Shown here one piece after another: positions 1 through 5,149 of a DNA stretch of 5,680 nucleotides (the first letter of the stretch is position 1; the number at the start of each line of letters is the position of its first letter). The position numbers and the translations under genes are program-made. The stretch is taken from positions 1 through 5,680 of the forward strand of contig CAAFUD010000033.1 in the NCBI GenBank assembly GCA_900766125.1. Direction: 5' to 3'. Below the pieces are notes generated by a model. The model had not been told where the DNA came from. It ran no database searches and was given only the letters and a program-made list of their open reading frames with translations. This DNA comes from an uncultured Veillonella sp. Its GTDB lineage: Bacteria; Bacillota; Negativicutes; Veillonellales; Veillonellaceae.

Positions 1-181
1 ATATATTAATCCAGGTGTTTAATGAAATCGTATCATCGAAATTAGCACATGATTGATTTGTATTTATGTATTTCTCCATAGCTTCTATGGCTGCTTTCTT
101 TGTAGTACCATAAAAGTATTTACGCTTACCATTTATCACCTTGGATACTTGGTAGCGACCATCGGATCGTTTTTTAGCCAT
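1..181 (-). CDS. int: Tyrosine-type site-specific integrase, N-terminal part (runs off left edge)
   Basis: This would integrate the element into the host chromosome and, with an excisionase, excise it. Sixty codons are visible. The protein begins MAKKRSDGRYQVSKVINGKR and continues KYFYGTTKKAAIEAMEKYIN. That is the three-stranded arm-type DNA-binding domain of phage integrases, in which a GKRK(Y/F)FYG strand is followed by a helix of the 'TKKEA..A' kind. The last visible residues (DDTISLNTWINI) look like the start of the SAM-like core-binding domain. The catalytic Arg-His-Arg-Tyr domain lies outside the window. The ATG at 181-179 is preceded by a perfect AAGGAGGT ribosome site, which fixes the start. 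The gene is co-directional with the repressor operon but separated from the SWIM gene by a 145-base spacer, so it may have its own promoter; I see only weak -10/-35 candidates there. Confidence 0.87.
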   Translation of the reverse strand, partial: MAKKRSDGRYQVSKVINGKRKYFYGTTKKAAIEAMEKYINTNQSCANFDDTISLNTWINI

Positions 182-210
182 AAAAATAACCTCCTTGGCA
201 TAGTTAATAA

Positions 211-267
211 GCCTTAGAGGTTTATGGTATAATGTTATTGGAGTAAAAATGAAGTACCTCTAAGGTA
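211..267. promoter_or_regulatory. Pair of CCTnnnAGG dyads flanking a promoter-like element upstream of int
   Basis: CCTTAGAGGT at 212-221 and its exact reverse complement ACCTCTAAGG at 256-265 form a 10-base inverted repeat 34 bases apart. Each arm is itself a small dyad: the right one is TACCT-CTA-AGGTA (255-267) and the left one is CCT-TAG-AGG (212-220). Centre-to-centre distance is about 45 bp. They could be binding sites for a dimeric regulator or arm-type sites for integrase or excisionase. In the int leader RNA the two arms could also pair as a stem about 15 bases before the ribosome site. They do not resemble the TCGCAT operators of the repressor/cro region. The repeat is seen directly; the role is inferred. 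Confidence 0.45.
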
Positions 268-310
268 TGTAGTTTTTAATGGCCCTCACTGCGGTGAGGG
301 CTTATTTTTT
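228..310 (+). ncRNA. Candidate small RNA of about 70 nt, antisense-oriented to the int operon
   Basis: On the plus strand an extended -10 element (TGG followed by TATAAT, 228-233) would start transcription near 240, and a strong intrinsic terminator ends at about 310. No plus-strand gene lies between them. The only reading frame is the four-codon ATG AAG TAC CTC TAA at 249-263, with GGAG just before it. A -35 match is poor (TTAATA at 204-209, spacing 18), so the promoter rests on the extended -10. The transcript would contain the right-hand CCTnnnAGG dyad. It might be a regulatory RNA of the integration module, or a chance promoter facing an insulating terminator. No known RNA family is recognised. 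Confidence 0.3.
282..310 (+). terminator. Intrinsic terminator acting on the plus strand
   Basis: An 8-bp perfect stem, GCCCTCAC/GTGAGGGC (282-289 with 294-301), closes a TGCG loop and is followed by TTATTTTTT. On the minus strand, which is the sense of both flanking genes, the hairpin is followed by CATTAAAAAC and has no U-tract. It is therefore built to stop plus-strand transcription before it enters the SWIM gene from its 3' side. Confidence 0.8.
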
Positions 311-326
311 ATATTCAAAATTATAA

Positions 327-1433
327 TCATACTTTGTTAATAAAGTATTTATTACCTTGTTTTACTTGTTGTAACTTACCTTCCTTTATTAAAGCATTAC
401 ATAAACGTTTACCATATGATGTGTTATCAGGAAATAGTGATTTAATTAAACTAGCTTGCGCAATTGGTTCATGAGAAATTGCTGATAGTATAGATTTTTT
501 ATCAATGCGTTCTTGTTTAACTCTATTTTTCTCTTCTATAGCTGCTTTTTGATCTTCATTATAATCATAGGCATTATCAGGGTAGTCATTTAATAAGAAT
601 GATTGAATTTGGTCTCGAGTATCATCAAAGTCACTACTATACATAGAATTATATTCATCAACACCACAGGTGCCTTTAGAATAGAGAAATTCTTTGAATT
701 GAACAAGATGATTTTGTATTTGAGATACTATAGTAATAATCTTATTAATAGAATATTGGTCGGATAGTTTATCCATTAATTCATCAGATTTATCAATATA
801 TTTCGATTCTTTATTATCATAACTAGTTGAGCTGAAGTAATCAGCATTACCATTAAAATTTGGAATTGGTAACTCAGGTTCATCAATGATGGATAGAATA
901 TTAGACATATCAGTTTCAGATAATCTAAATTTATCTAGCTCTATTTCATGCAGACGATTAAGCTCAGCAAGTTCATCTGCATCTTTCGCATCTTGAATAG
1001 CTTTTTCTTCTATTTCAGTATCTGTATGAATATGTGCATCAATAATTCCATTTTCAATAGCTAATCTACACATATGTTTACATGGATAATCGAAATTTGC
1101 ATTTTGACGATTTTGAAAGTCAGAACAGGTACAACTAGATAAGGTTACTATATATGGTTGAGGTTGAGTACCCAATATGTAACAAACGCCGTCATTCTTT
1201 TTTATTGATTGAGAAGAAATCCATGTAGCACGTTCAATTCTACGTTGAAAAGAATTGTTGTTAGAAGCTAACCAATGATTCCAATACTCATCGGTAGATA
1301 GTTCATGACTATGGTTAGAAATAGGTGAGTGATTAAAATTAGAATTTACTTCGAAAGATAATTCAAGAGTATCTGTGGTATTAGCAGATTGTTTAGTAAA
1401 ACAACTAAATAAACGTTTTAAAAGCTTTAACAT
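327..1433 (-). CDS. SWIM zinc-finger protein of unknown function, probable lysogen-expressed cargo
   Basis: 368 residues. A SWIM-type zinc-binding motif (CxC...CxH) is clear: C101 and C103 in SSCTCSDFQ, then C118 and H120 in YPCKHMCRLA, preceded by the usual β-strand YIVTL. SWIM domains are known as DNA- or protein-binding modules. The N-terminus (LLKRLFSCF) is basic and amphipathic and might touch membrane. Residues 140-175 are charged and helical. The last 55 residues (from about 313) read like a winged-helix fold (QASLIKSLF, then KRLCNALIKEGKLQQV). No catalytic motif is visible. The ATG is preceded by AGGGAG at good spacing. Only 24 bases separate it from the ImmA-like gene upstream, so it is probably transcribed with the repressor. 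Composition is very AT-rich: two sampled 60-base lines gave 25% and 28% G+C, against 42-52% in sampled lines of the adhesin. Its position between integrase and repressor suits an accessory or immunity gene, but that role is only inferred. Confidence 0.8.
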   Translation of the reverse strand: MLKLLKRLFSCFTKQSANTTDTLELSFEVNSNFNHSPISNHSHELSTDEYWNHWLASNNNSFQRRIERATWISSQSIKKNDGVCYILGTQPQPYIVTLSSCTCSDFQNRQNANFDYPCKHMCRLAIENGIIDAHIHTDTEIEEKAIQDAKDADELAELNRLHEIELDKFRLSETDMSNILSIIDEPELPIPNFNGNADYFSSTSYDNKESKYIDKSDELMDKLSDQYSINKIITIVSQIQNHLVQFKEFLYSKGTCGVDEYNSMYSSDFDDTRDQIQSFLLNDYPDNAYDYNEDQKAAIEEKNRVKQERIDKKSILSAISHEPIAQASLIKSLFPDNTSYGKRLCNALIKEGKLQQVKQGNKYFINKV

Positions 1434-1457
1434 AATAACATCTCCCTAGTTATATAG

Positions 1458-1724
1458 TTAAATAATGTGATGATAAAAGTCGATTTCGTTAAGGTCACTA
1501 TCTTCGATTTGAGATATCCTAACCATACGCTCGACTAAATTAACGTGATGATCAACATAAAAATCATCGTTAATAATATGCATTAATTCATGTTTAATTT
1601 CCTCTCTCATGCGATCATGAGGGAGGTTTTTGTTTATGTAGATGTTATGAGTATCTACATCTTCACATTCCTCTGACACAGCATTGGCATGTGGTCAGTC
1701 GCAGTAAATCAAATTTACAACCAA
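1458..1724 (-). pseudogene. immA: ImmA/IrrE-like metallopeptidase gene interrupted by a TGA codon
   Basis: Members of this family cleave the partner phage or ICE repressor. The downstream part reads cleanly: THNIYINKNL, then KHELMHIINDDF with the zinc-peptidase HExxH motif (His1590-1592, Glu, Leu, Met, His1578-1580). An uninterrupted frame begins only at a GTG (1679-1677), giving 73 residues, but no ribosome site precedes that GTG. Upstream in the same frame the sequence reads LVVNLIYCD, stop (TGA, 1697-1695), PHANAVSEE. Small phage ImmA-like proteins typically have an N-terminal hydrophobic strand followed by Asp-Leu-Pro, so the TGA sits where Leu is expected; one base (TTA to TGA) would explain it. 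A good AGGGAG (1740-1735) lies before the upstream segment, 10 bases from a TTG at 1724 that I take as the likely original start (GTG at 1733 is too close to it). The alternative is a short functional 73-residue protein or readthrough. The gene sits 23 bases after the repressor. Confidence 0.68.
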
Positions 1725-1747
1725 CGATAACACTCTCCCTTGTGTAT

Positions 1748-2146
1748 TTACTTATGTTTTAGTTTTAGCAGTTCTATATATTCAACTGCTTTCTCCATAT
1801 CCTCTTTAGAAATATCTTTTGCAGCAGAAAAAAGCATACGAGCACCTGGACGTGTGCGAAGGTACTCAGCAAATTCGGCCGCTTCAGGGTCCACATAATA
1901 ACCTTCAGTTTGGTCGGATATAATAGATTCATTTGGTTGATGCGGTTCTTGCCAACCCATTAGATATGCCGGTGTAGTATTCAATGCTTTAGCTAAAGGT
2001 TCAAGTACATCGATTGGCATATTTTCAATATCACCATTTTCATATCTATATATAGTAGCTCTATTTTTATTTAATAATTTAGCTAATGCATCTGCAGTAT
2101 AGCCTAGCTCTAATCTACGTTGTTTAATACGTTCTCCGATTCTCAT
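1748..2146 (-). CDS. C1-type XRE-family phage repressor without a protease domain
   Basis: 132 residues. Residues 5-64 form a classical Cro/C1 helix-turn-helix: IGERIKQRRLELGYT, LAKLLNKNRATIYRYENGD, then IDVLEPLAKALNTTPAYLMGW. The middle is a short linker (65-84), and the C-terminus (85-130, from YYVDPEAAEFAEYL) is helical, as in many Firmicute prophage repressors. There is no S24/LexA autocleavage domain, so SOS-type self-cleavage is not expected; a partner ImmA-like peptidase is the usual inactivation route, and here that gene looks broken. GTGAGGT lies 6-7 bases before the ATG. It is the first gene of the leftward operon, diverges from cro, and should repress the rightward promoter through the TCGCAT dyads between them. 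Confidence 0.9.
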   Translation of the reverse strand: MRIGERIKQRRLELGYTADALAKLLNKNRATIYRYENGDIENMPIDVLEPLAKALNTTPAYLMGWQEPHQPNESIISDQTEGYYVDPEAAEFAEYLRTRPGARMLFSAAKDISKEDMEKAVEYIELLKLKHK

Positions 2147-2174
2147 ATGAAAACCTCACTTTCTATTTGATTAC

Positions 2175-2203
2175 ATAATACAATACAATTCGCAAAAATG
2201 CAA
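2175..2203 (-). promoter_or_regulatory. Leftward promoter of the repressor operon
   Basis: Read on the minus strand there is a TTGCAT -35 (2203-2198), a 17-base spacer, and a TATTAT -10 (2180-2175). Transcription would start near 2168, leaving a leader of about 20 bases before the repressor ATG. A TCGCA...TGCAA dyad covers the -35, which suggests auto-control or Cro repression. Confidence 0.7.
2190..2203. promoter_or_regulatory. Operator-like dyad over the -35 of the repressor promoter
   Basis: TCGCA-AAAA-TGCAA is an imperfect copy of the TCGCAT/ATGCGA dyad at 2230-2244, with a mismatch in one arm and altered spacing. Occupancy would block the leftward promoter. As the weakest copy it may be filled last, as expected for an auto-regulatory site; that order is inferred. 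Confidence 0.5.
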
Positions 2204-2229
2204 CAAATATTTTTAAACAAAGCATAAAA

Positions 2230-2244
2230 TCGCATAAAATGCGA
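2230..2244. promoter_or_regulatory. Operator dyad upstream of the rightward promoter
   Basis: TCGCAT-AAA-ATGCGA has perfect 6-base arms. A second GCATAAAAT immediately to its left (2222-2230) repeats the left half and centre, so the site may be a tandem one. It lies 10 bases before the -35 of the cro promoter, between the two divergent promoters, where repressor could block the right one and contact polymerase at the left one. Confidence 0.65.
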
Positions 2245-2253
2245 AATAAGTTG

Positions 2254-2282
2254 TTGACATGCAATTTTCAATAGGGTAATAT
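2254..2282 (+). promoter_or_regulatory. Rightward (early) promoter for cro and downstream genes
   Basis: A consensus TTGACA at 2254-2259, a 17-base spacer and TAATAT at 2277-2282 would start transcription near 2289, about 45 bases before cro. It is the strongest promoter match in the window and is bracketed by the operator dyads at 2230-2244 and 2296-2311. I see no clear new promoter before the adhesin, so the early operon may depend mainly on this one. Confidence 0.8.
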
Positions 2283-2295
2283 CTAGATAAAGAAA

Positions 2296-2311
2296 GTCGC
2301 ATATAAGCGAC
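2296..2311. promoter_or_regulatory. Operator dyad just downstream of the rightward start site
   Basis: GTCGC-ATATAA-GCGAC has perfect 5-base arms, with the left half again TCGCAT. It lies in the transcribed leader of cro, about 10-20 bases after the predicted start, where bound protein would block promoter clearance. In RNA it could form only a short hairpin upstream of the ribosome site. Confidence 0.6.
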
Positions 2312-2333
2312 AAGCAATAAAAGGGGGATAGAA

Positions 2334-2552
2334 ATGGTAAACATTAGAAAATTGAAAGCTAAGTTAGTGGAAAATGATATTTCTATTATTGAACTAGCTA
2401 ATATCATTGGTGTTGATAAATCTACCGTTTACAGAAAACTCAATAAATCTGGAGAGAATTTCACCGTAAAAGATGTAGAGAAAATTTCTAAAGCACTATC
2501 ATTAACGTATGAAGATATTAATGATATTTTTTTTACCAATGTAGTCGCATAG
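2334..2552 (+). CDS. Cro-like helix-turn-helix regulator
   Basis: 72 residues, essentially a single XRE-type DNA-binding domain: IRKLKAKLVENDISIIELAN, then IGVDKSTVYRKLNKSG with the recognition helix at about 27-37, then VKDVEKISKALSLTYEDIND. As the first gene from the rightward promoter and divergent from the C1-type repressor, it is expected to compete for the same operators and favour the lytic or early programme. The start is supported by GGGGGA five bases before the ATG. Its last codons (GTC GCA TAG) form part of an operator-like dyad at 2544-2560. Confidence 0.86.
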   Translation: MVNIRKLKAKLVENDISIIELANIIGVDKSTVYRKLNKSGENFTVKDVEKISKALSLTYEDINDIFFTNVVA

Positions 2553-2560
2553 TGTGCGAC
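2544..2560. promoter_or_regulatory. Operator-like dyad overlapping the cro stop codon
   Basis: GTCGCA-TAGTG-TGCGAC has perfect 6-base arms and shares the GTCGCAT half-site with the dyad at 2296-2311, about 250 bp away. It spans the TAG of cro. A distal site like this could allow DNA looping to the promoter sites or act as a roadblock to transcription past cro; both roles are inferred. Confidence 0.55.
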
Positions 2561-2586
2561 ATTTATAAGCAGTGTAATTTAAGTTG

Positions 2587-2620
2587 AAAAAATAAAAAGC
2601 TACTAACAAAAGTTAGTAGC
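2587..2620 (-). terminator. Intrinsic terminator facing the minus strand, after cro
   Basis: A perfect 9-bp stem GCTACTAAC/GTTAGTAGC (2599-2607 with 2612-2620) closes an AAAA loop. On the minus strand it is followed by TTTTTATTTTTT. On the plus strand it is followed by AATAGATAAG, so it should not stop the early transcript but would stop antisense RNA before it reaches cro. Confidence 0.75.
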
Positions 2621-2675
2621 AATAGATAAGAGTTGTAGAAATGGAGAATTATTAAGGAAGAATAAGGAGGTAACT

Positions 2676-2888
2676 ATGAATAATAATCGGCTTGATACAA
2701 AATTTTGCCTTACCGTTGAAGAAGCGGCGGAACAAGCCAGTGTAGCACCTGCTGTAATTCGCCAATGGGCGGAAGACTTTGATTTTCCGTCCATGAAGAT
2801 TGGTAAGCGTGGTGGTAAAAGATTAATTCATTCGAGGTTATTTGATGAGTGGTTGGCCAAACGGTGCCAGGCACGAATTGGAGAATAG
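2676..2888 (+). CDS. Excisionase-type (MerR-like HTH) DNA-binding protein
   Basis: 70 residues. CLTVEEAAEQASVAPAVIRQW is the helix-turn-helix of the excisionase/HTH_17 family, followed by the wing with basic residues (MKIGKRGGKRLI) and the closing helix LFDEWLAKRC. Such proteins bend attachment-site DNA to direct integrase toward excision, or act as small regulators. Its place as the second gene of the early operon, with a tyrosine integrase nearby, favours an Xis role. AAGGAGGT lies five bases before the ATG, a near-ideal start. It is followed after 16 bases by the small membrane protein. A helper regulator that only shares the fold remains possible. Confidence 0.75.
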   Translation: MNNNRLDTKFCLTVEEAAEQASVAPAVIRQWAEDFDFPSMKIGKRGGKRLIHSRLFDEWLAKRCQARIGE

Positions 2889-2904
2889 AAAGGAAGTGAA
2901 AAAT

Positions 2905-3069
2905 ATGAAATGGGTATCAGCTATGCTATGCATTGTGGCATATGGAATCATTGAAGGTTCCGATGTGCAGGGGTACGAATTAACATCTGCAACATGGACA
3001 CTGTTGATTGCATGCATGATCGCTGCGATAGGAATCATGTTCCATGAATTAAAAAAGGACGTCCACTAA
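2905..3069 (+). CDS. Small membrane protein of unknown function (54 residues)
   Basis: The protein starts MKWVSAMLCIVAYGIIEG. I choose the ATG at 2905 because AGGAAG lies just before it; the longest open frame starts at 2842 inside the preceding HTH gene and adds 21 polar residues with no ribosome site. Two hydrophobic segments are visible, about 2-17 and 29-46 (TWTLLIACMIAAIGIMF), joined by an acidic loop, with a charged tail HELKKDVH. It probably sits in the inner membrane with both ends on one side. Small two-helix proteins occur in phage early regions, but I recognise no family. The coding end overlaps the hairpin at 3051-3089. Confidence 0.65.
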   Translation: MKWVSAMLCIVAYGIIEGSDVQGYELTSATWTLLIACMIAAIGIMFHELKKDVH

Positions 3070-3089
3070 CTGGCATTAGTAGAACGTCC
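3051..3089 (-). terminator. Intrinsic terminator facing the minus strand, before the adhesin
   Basis: GGACGT...ACGTCC arms continue inward to ACTAA/TTAGT with one bulge and a CTGGCA loop (3057-3089). On the minus strand the hairpin is followed by TTTTTT (3056-3051); on the plus strand it is followed by AAAGTTAAAT. It overlaps the last codons of the small membrane protein and would stop antisense RNA arising in the adhesin gene. In the sense transcript it is a stem without a U-tract, about 45 bases before the adhesin start. Confidence 0.7.
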
Positions 3090-3134
3090 AAAGTTAAATA
3101 TTAACCAATTTGATTATATCACAGGAGATTAACA

Positions 3135-4814
3135 ATGAATACAAATAAAAAAACAATGGTAACAGCATTAGCAATTAGTTCCTTGGCGGTCAATGTATTG
3201 GCTGCTGACAATAACTTTGTAGGTGGTACAGATAATATCGTAGAAACTGGTGTTAAAAGTGCAGGTGTTGTAGGGTATCAAAATACTATTAAAGGAAATA
3301 ACGCAGTAGCGTTTGGTGAAAACAATGTTGCCGCTGGCACAAACTCTTTTGCCGGCGGTAATGATAGCAAAGCATTAGGACGTGATAGCTTCGCCTACGG
3401 AGCACATGCGGAAGCTACTGTTGAATATACCGTAGCCATCGGTAGTCAGGCTAGAACGGCCGCGTATAACACTATTGCTATCGGTAATGGTACATACGCA
3501 AACGGCGAGTCAACAGTAGTATTAGGCAGAACTAACATAGTAAACGCAGGAAATGCGACTGTAGTCGGTTCTAATAACGGAACAGTTGCAAGCGGTCATG
3601 GTGTTGTTGTTGGGTATAACAACAAGGTTCAAGGCTCTGATAAAGAAATGTTAGCGTTTGGCTCTAATAATACTGTTCAAAATCAAGGGGCAACTGTTTT
3701 AGGTTCTCACGGTCAAGCAGTAGCAGTAGATAGTTTGGCCCTCGGTAATAATACTGTAGCCGATGTGCAAAATTCTGTAGCGTTAGGTACCAACGCTACT
3801 ACTGAAGAAGTTATTTCCACAGACCACATTTTCATCAATGGTGAAAAATATGATTTCGCCGGCGGTGTAGCTAACAGTACTGTATCTATCGGAGCAAATA
3901 ATAAAGCTGGTAATGGTGGTGTTCAAAACTATAAGCGAACATTAACCAACGTGGCAGCAGGTAGAGTAGACGGTACATCTACCGACGCAATTAACGGTTC
4001 CCAACTAAATGCGGTGATTAATGCTCTTAAATTTACAACCGTTGCCGAAGGAACTAATACAACTGTTACACAATCAACAAATATTGATGGCGGTAAAGAG
4101 TTCGCTGTTCATGTGAATAAAGACCTAGCTAACATGAATTCTATTCAACTTGGCACGGTTAATGATCCACAACGTAACTTTATTGGTAAAAATGGCAGTC
4201 ATGTATTTGACGGTGAAGTGAACTCTAATTACGGTGCTAACGGTTTTAAAGTCGAAAACACAGACAATTTAGACAATGCTCAATTCAATATGGATGGCAT
4301 GGTTGCTGATAGTAACGGCAAGCACATTGAATTTACAACTACTAGCATTTCCGCTGGTAATCAACAAATCCACGATGTAGCGGATGGAGTTGCAGATACT
4401 GATGCGGTTAATATGCGTCAATTAAGAGCGCAAAACCAAGTAGGTATGGCTCAAATTAATCAAACAAATGCACGTCTAAATAAATTAGGTGCAAGTTCGG
4501 CTGCATTGGCCGGATTACATCCATTAGACTTTAACCGCAATGACAAAGCATCATATGCGGTGTCTTATGGACACTACCGCAACGCTAATGCTGTAGCATT
4601 GGGAGTGTTCTATCGCCCTAATGAACGTGTAATGATTGGCGCTGGTATGACATTAGGCAGTGAAAATCAATACACATTGAATATAGCGTTTAAAACTGGT
4701 AAAGGTAGTGACTATATTCAAGAGGCAAAAGACAAAGACAGCCGTATTTCTAAATTGGAAAAACTTGTTCAACAACTTATTAAAGAAGTAGAACTTAGTA
4801 AACAATCAAAATGA
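3135..4814 (+). CDS. YadA-type trimeric autotransporter adhesin
   Basis: 559 residues, a trimeric outer-membrane surface fibre of the type V secretion class. Residues 1-23 are a Sec signal peptide (MNTNKKTMVT, then a hydrophobic core, ending VLA before ADNN). Residues about 28-260 are a YadA-like head with degenerate 14-16-residue repeats such as NNAVAFGENNVAAGTNSFAGG and YTVAIGSQA. A neck follows at about 266-295 (LTNVAAGRVDGTSTDAINGS), then a stalk with a second neck-like segment (QIHDVADGVADTDAVNMRQL, 411-430). The YadA anchor β-barrel lies at about 450-521, starting GASSAALAGLHPLDFNRNDK. Unlike classical YadA, the protein does not end at the last strand: about 38 residues follow, mostly a predicted coiled coil (SRISKLEKLVQQLIKEVELS), as I recall for Veillonella adhesins. 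AGGAGA lies before the ATG. The stop codon overlaps the next phage gene, tying it to the early operon. It could alter host adhesion or phage entry. Confidence 0.92.
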   Translation: MNTNKKTMVTALAISSLAVNVLAADNNFVGGTDNIVETGVKSAGVVGYQNTIKGNNAVAFGENNVAAGTNSFAGGNDSKALGRDSFAYGAHAEATVEYTVAIGSQARTAAYNTIAIGNGTYANGESTVVLGRTNIVNAGNATVVGSNNGTVASGHGVVVGYNNKVQGSDKEMLAFGSNNTVQNQGATVLGSHGQAVAVDSLALGNNTVADVQNSVALGTNATTEEVISTDHIFINGEKYDFAGGVANSTVSIGANNKAGNGGVQNYKRTLTNVAAGRVDGTSTDAINGSQLNAVINALKFTTVAEGTNTTVTQSTNIDGGKEFAVHVNKDLANMNSIQLGTVNDPQRNFIGKNGSHVFDGEVNSNYGANGFKVENTDNLDNAQFNMDGMVADSNGKHIEFTTTSISAGNQQIHDVADGVADTDAVNMRQLRAQNQVGMAQINQTNARLNKLGASSAALAGLHPLDFNRNDKASYAVSYGHYRNANAVALGVFYRPNERVMIGAGMTLGSENQYTLNIAFKTGKGSDYIQEAKDKDSRISKLEKLVQQLIKEVELSKQSK

Positions 4815-5149
4815 TGAATGGTGCAGATTTATATAGTTATTTACAAGATAAACAATTAGAACTCAATAAAGCATTGCGTTTGGCCAAAGATAGAGGAATT
4901 GATTTGGCAAATGCTGAGTATGCTTATAAAAAGGCCAAGGCTAAATTTATAGCCTCGGCCAGATTGGAAAAAGTAGCAGTTACATTGATACGTGATCTTG
5001 CACAGGGAGATGAATATATTGCTGAGCTTAGGTTAAGAAGAGATTCCGCTAAGGTACTTTATTTAAATGCACAGGAAGCAATTAATGTATTCAAACTACA
5101 GTGCCGATTAGTAGAAGCACAACTAAAAAGGGAGTGGCAAGATGGATGA
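4811..5149 (+). CDS. Conserved helical phage protein, translationally coupled to the adhesin
   Basis: 112 residues, almost entirely α-helical and rich in Ala, Lys, Arg and Glu: DLYSYLQDKQLELNKALRLA, a middle part with VAVTLIRDLAQGDEYIAELR, and LYLNAQEAINVFKLQCRLVE ending AQLKREW. The pattern 'vTlIrDla.Gde.IA.Lr..RD.A..ly..aqEAIN..Kl..r...aqi.REW' matches a family of small proteins I recall from temperate phages of Firmicutes, in early or recombination gene clusters; no biochemical role is known to me. The ATG at 4811 overlaps the adhesin TGA (ATGA), with a second ATG at 4814. No ribosome site is visible, so translation probably depends on ribosomes finishing the adhesin. It overlaps the next gene by 8 bases. 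Confidence 0.8.
   Translation: MMNGADLYSYLQDKQLELNKALRLAKDRGIDLANAEYAYKKAKAKFIASARLEKVAVTLIRDLAQGDEYIAELRLRRDSAKVLYLNAQEAINVFKLQCRLVEAQLKREWQDG

Noticed and set aside
249..263. Four-codon leader peptide ATG AAG TAC CTC TAA after GGAG
   Set aside because: The predicted transcript start at about 240 leaves almost no leader, no gene follows on that strand, and such a short frame is expected by chance.
1685..1690. ATG codons just upstream of the 73-residue ImmA-like frame as possible starts
   Set aside because: They lie in another frame, which closes after 11 codons, so they cannot rescue the peptidase gene without a frameshift.
2213..2407. Minus-strand open frame of 64 codons across the cro promoter
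   Set aside because: It is antisense to cro and covers the operator/promoter region, with no ribosome site; a shadow of cro.
2603..2794. Minus-strand open frame of 63 codons
   Set aside because: Antisense to the excisionase-type gene, running into a terminator stem; no ribosome site or recognisable domain.
2842..2904. Longer N-terminus for the small membrane protein
   Set aside because: The extra 21 codons lie in the out-of-frame end of the preceding gene, with no ribosome site; the ATG at 2905 follows AGGAAG.
2838..3038. Minus-strand open frame of 66 codons
   Set aside because: Antisense to the small membrane protein; its sequence mirrors that gene and has no translation signal.
3225..3900. 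Short repeated GG/GT-rich units as a DNA repeat array
   Set aside because: They encode the degenerate head repeats of the adhesin and are not conserved at nucleotide level.
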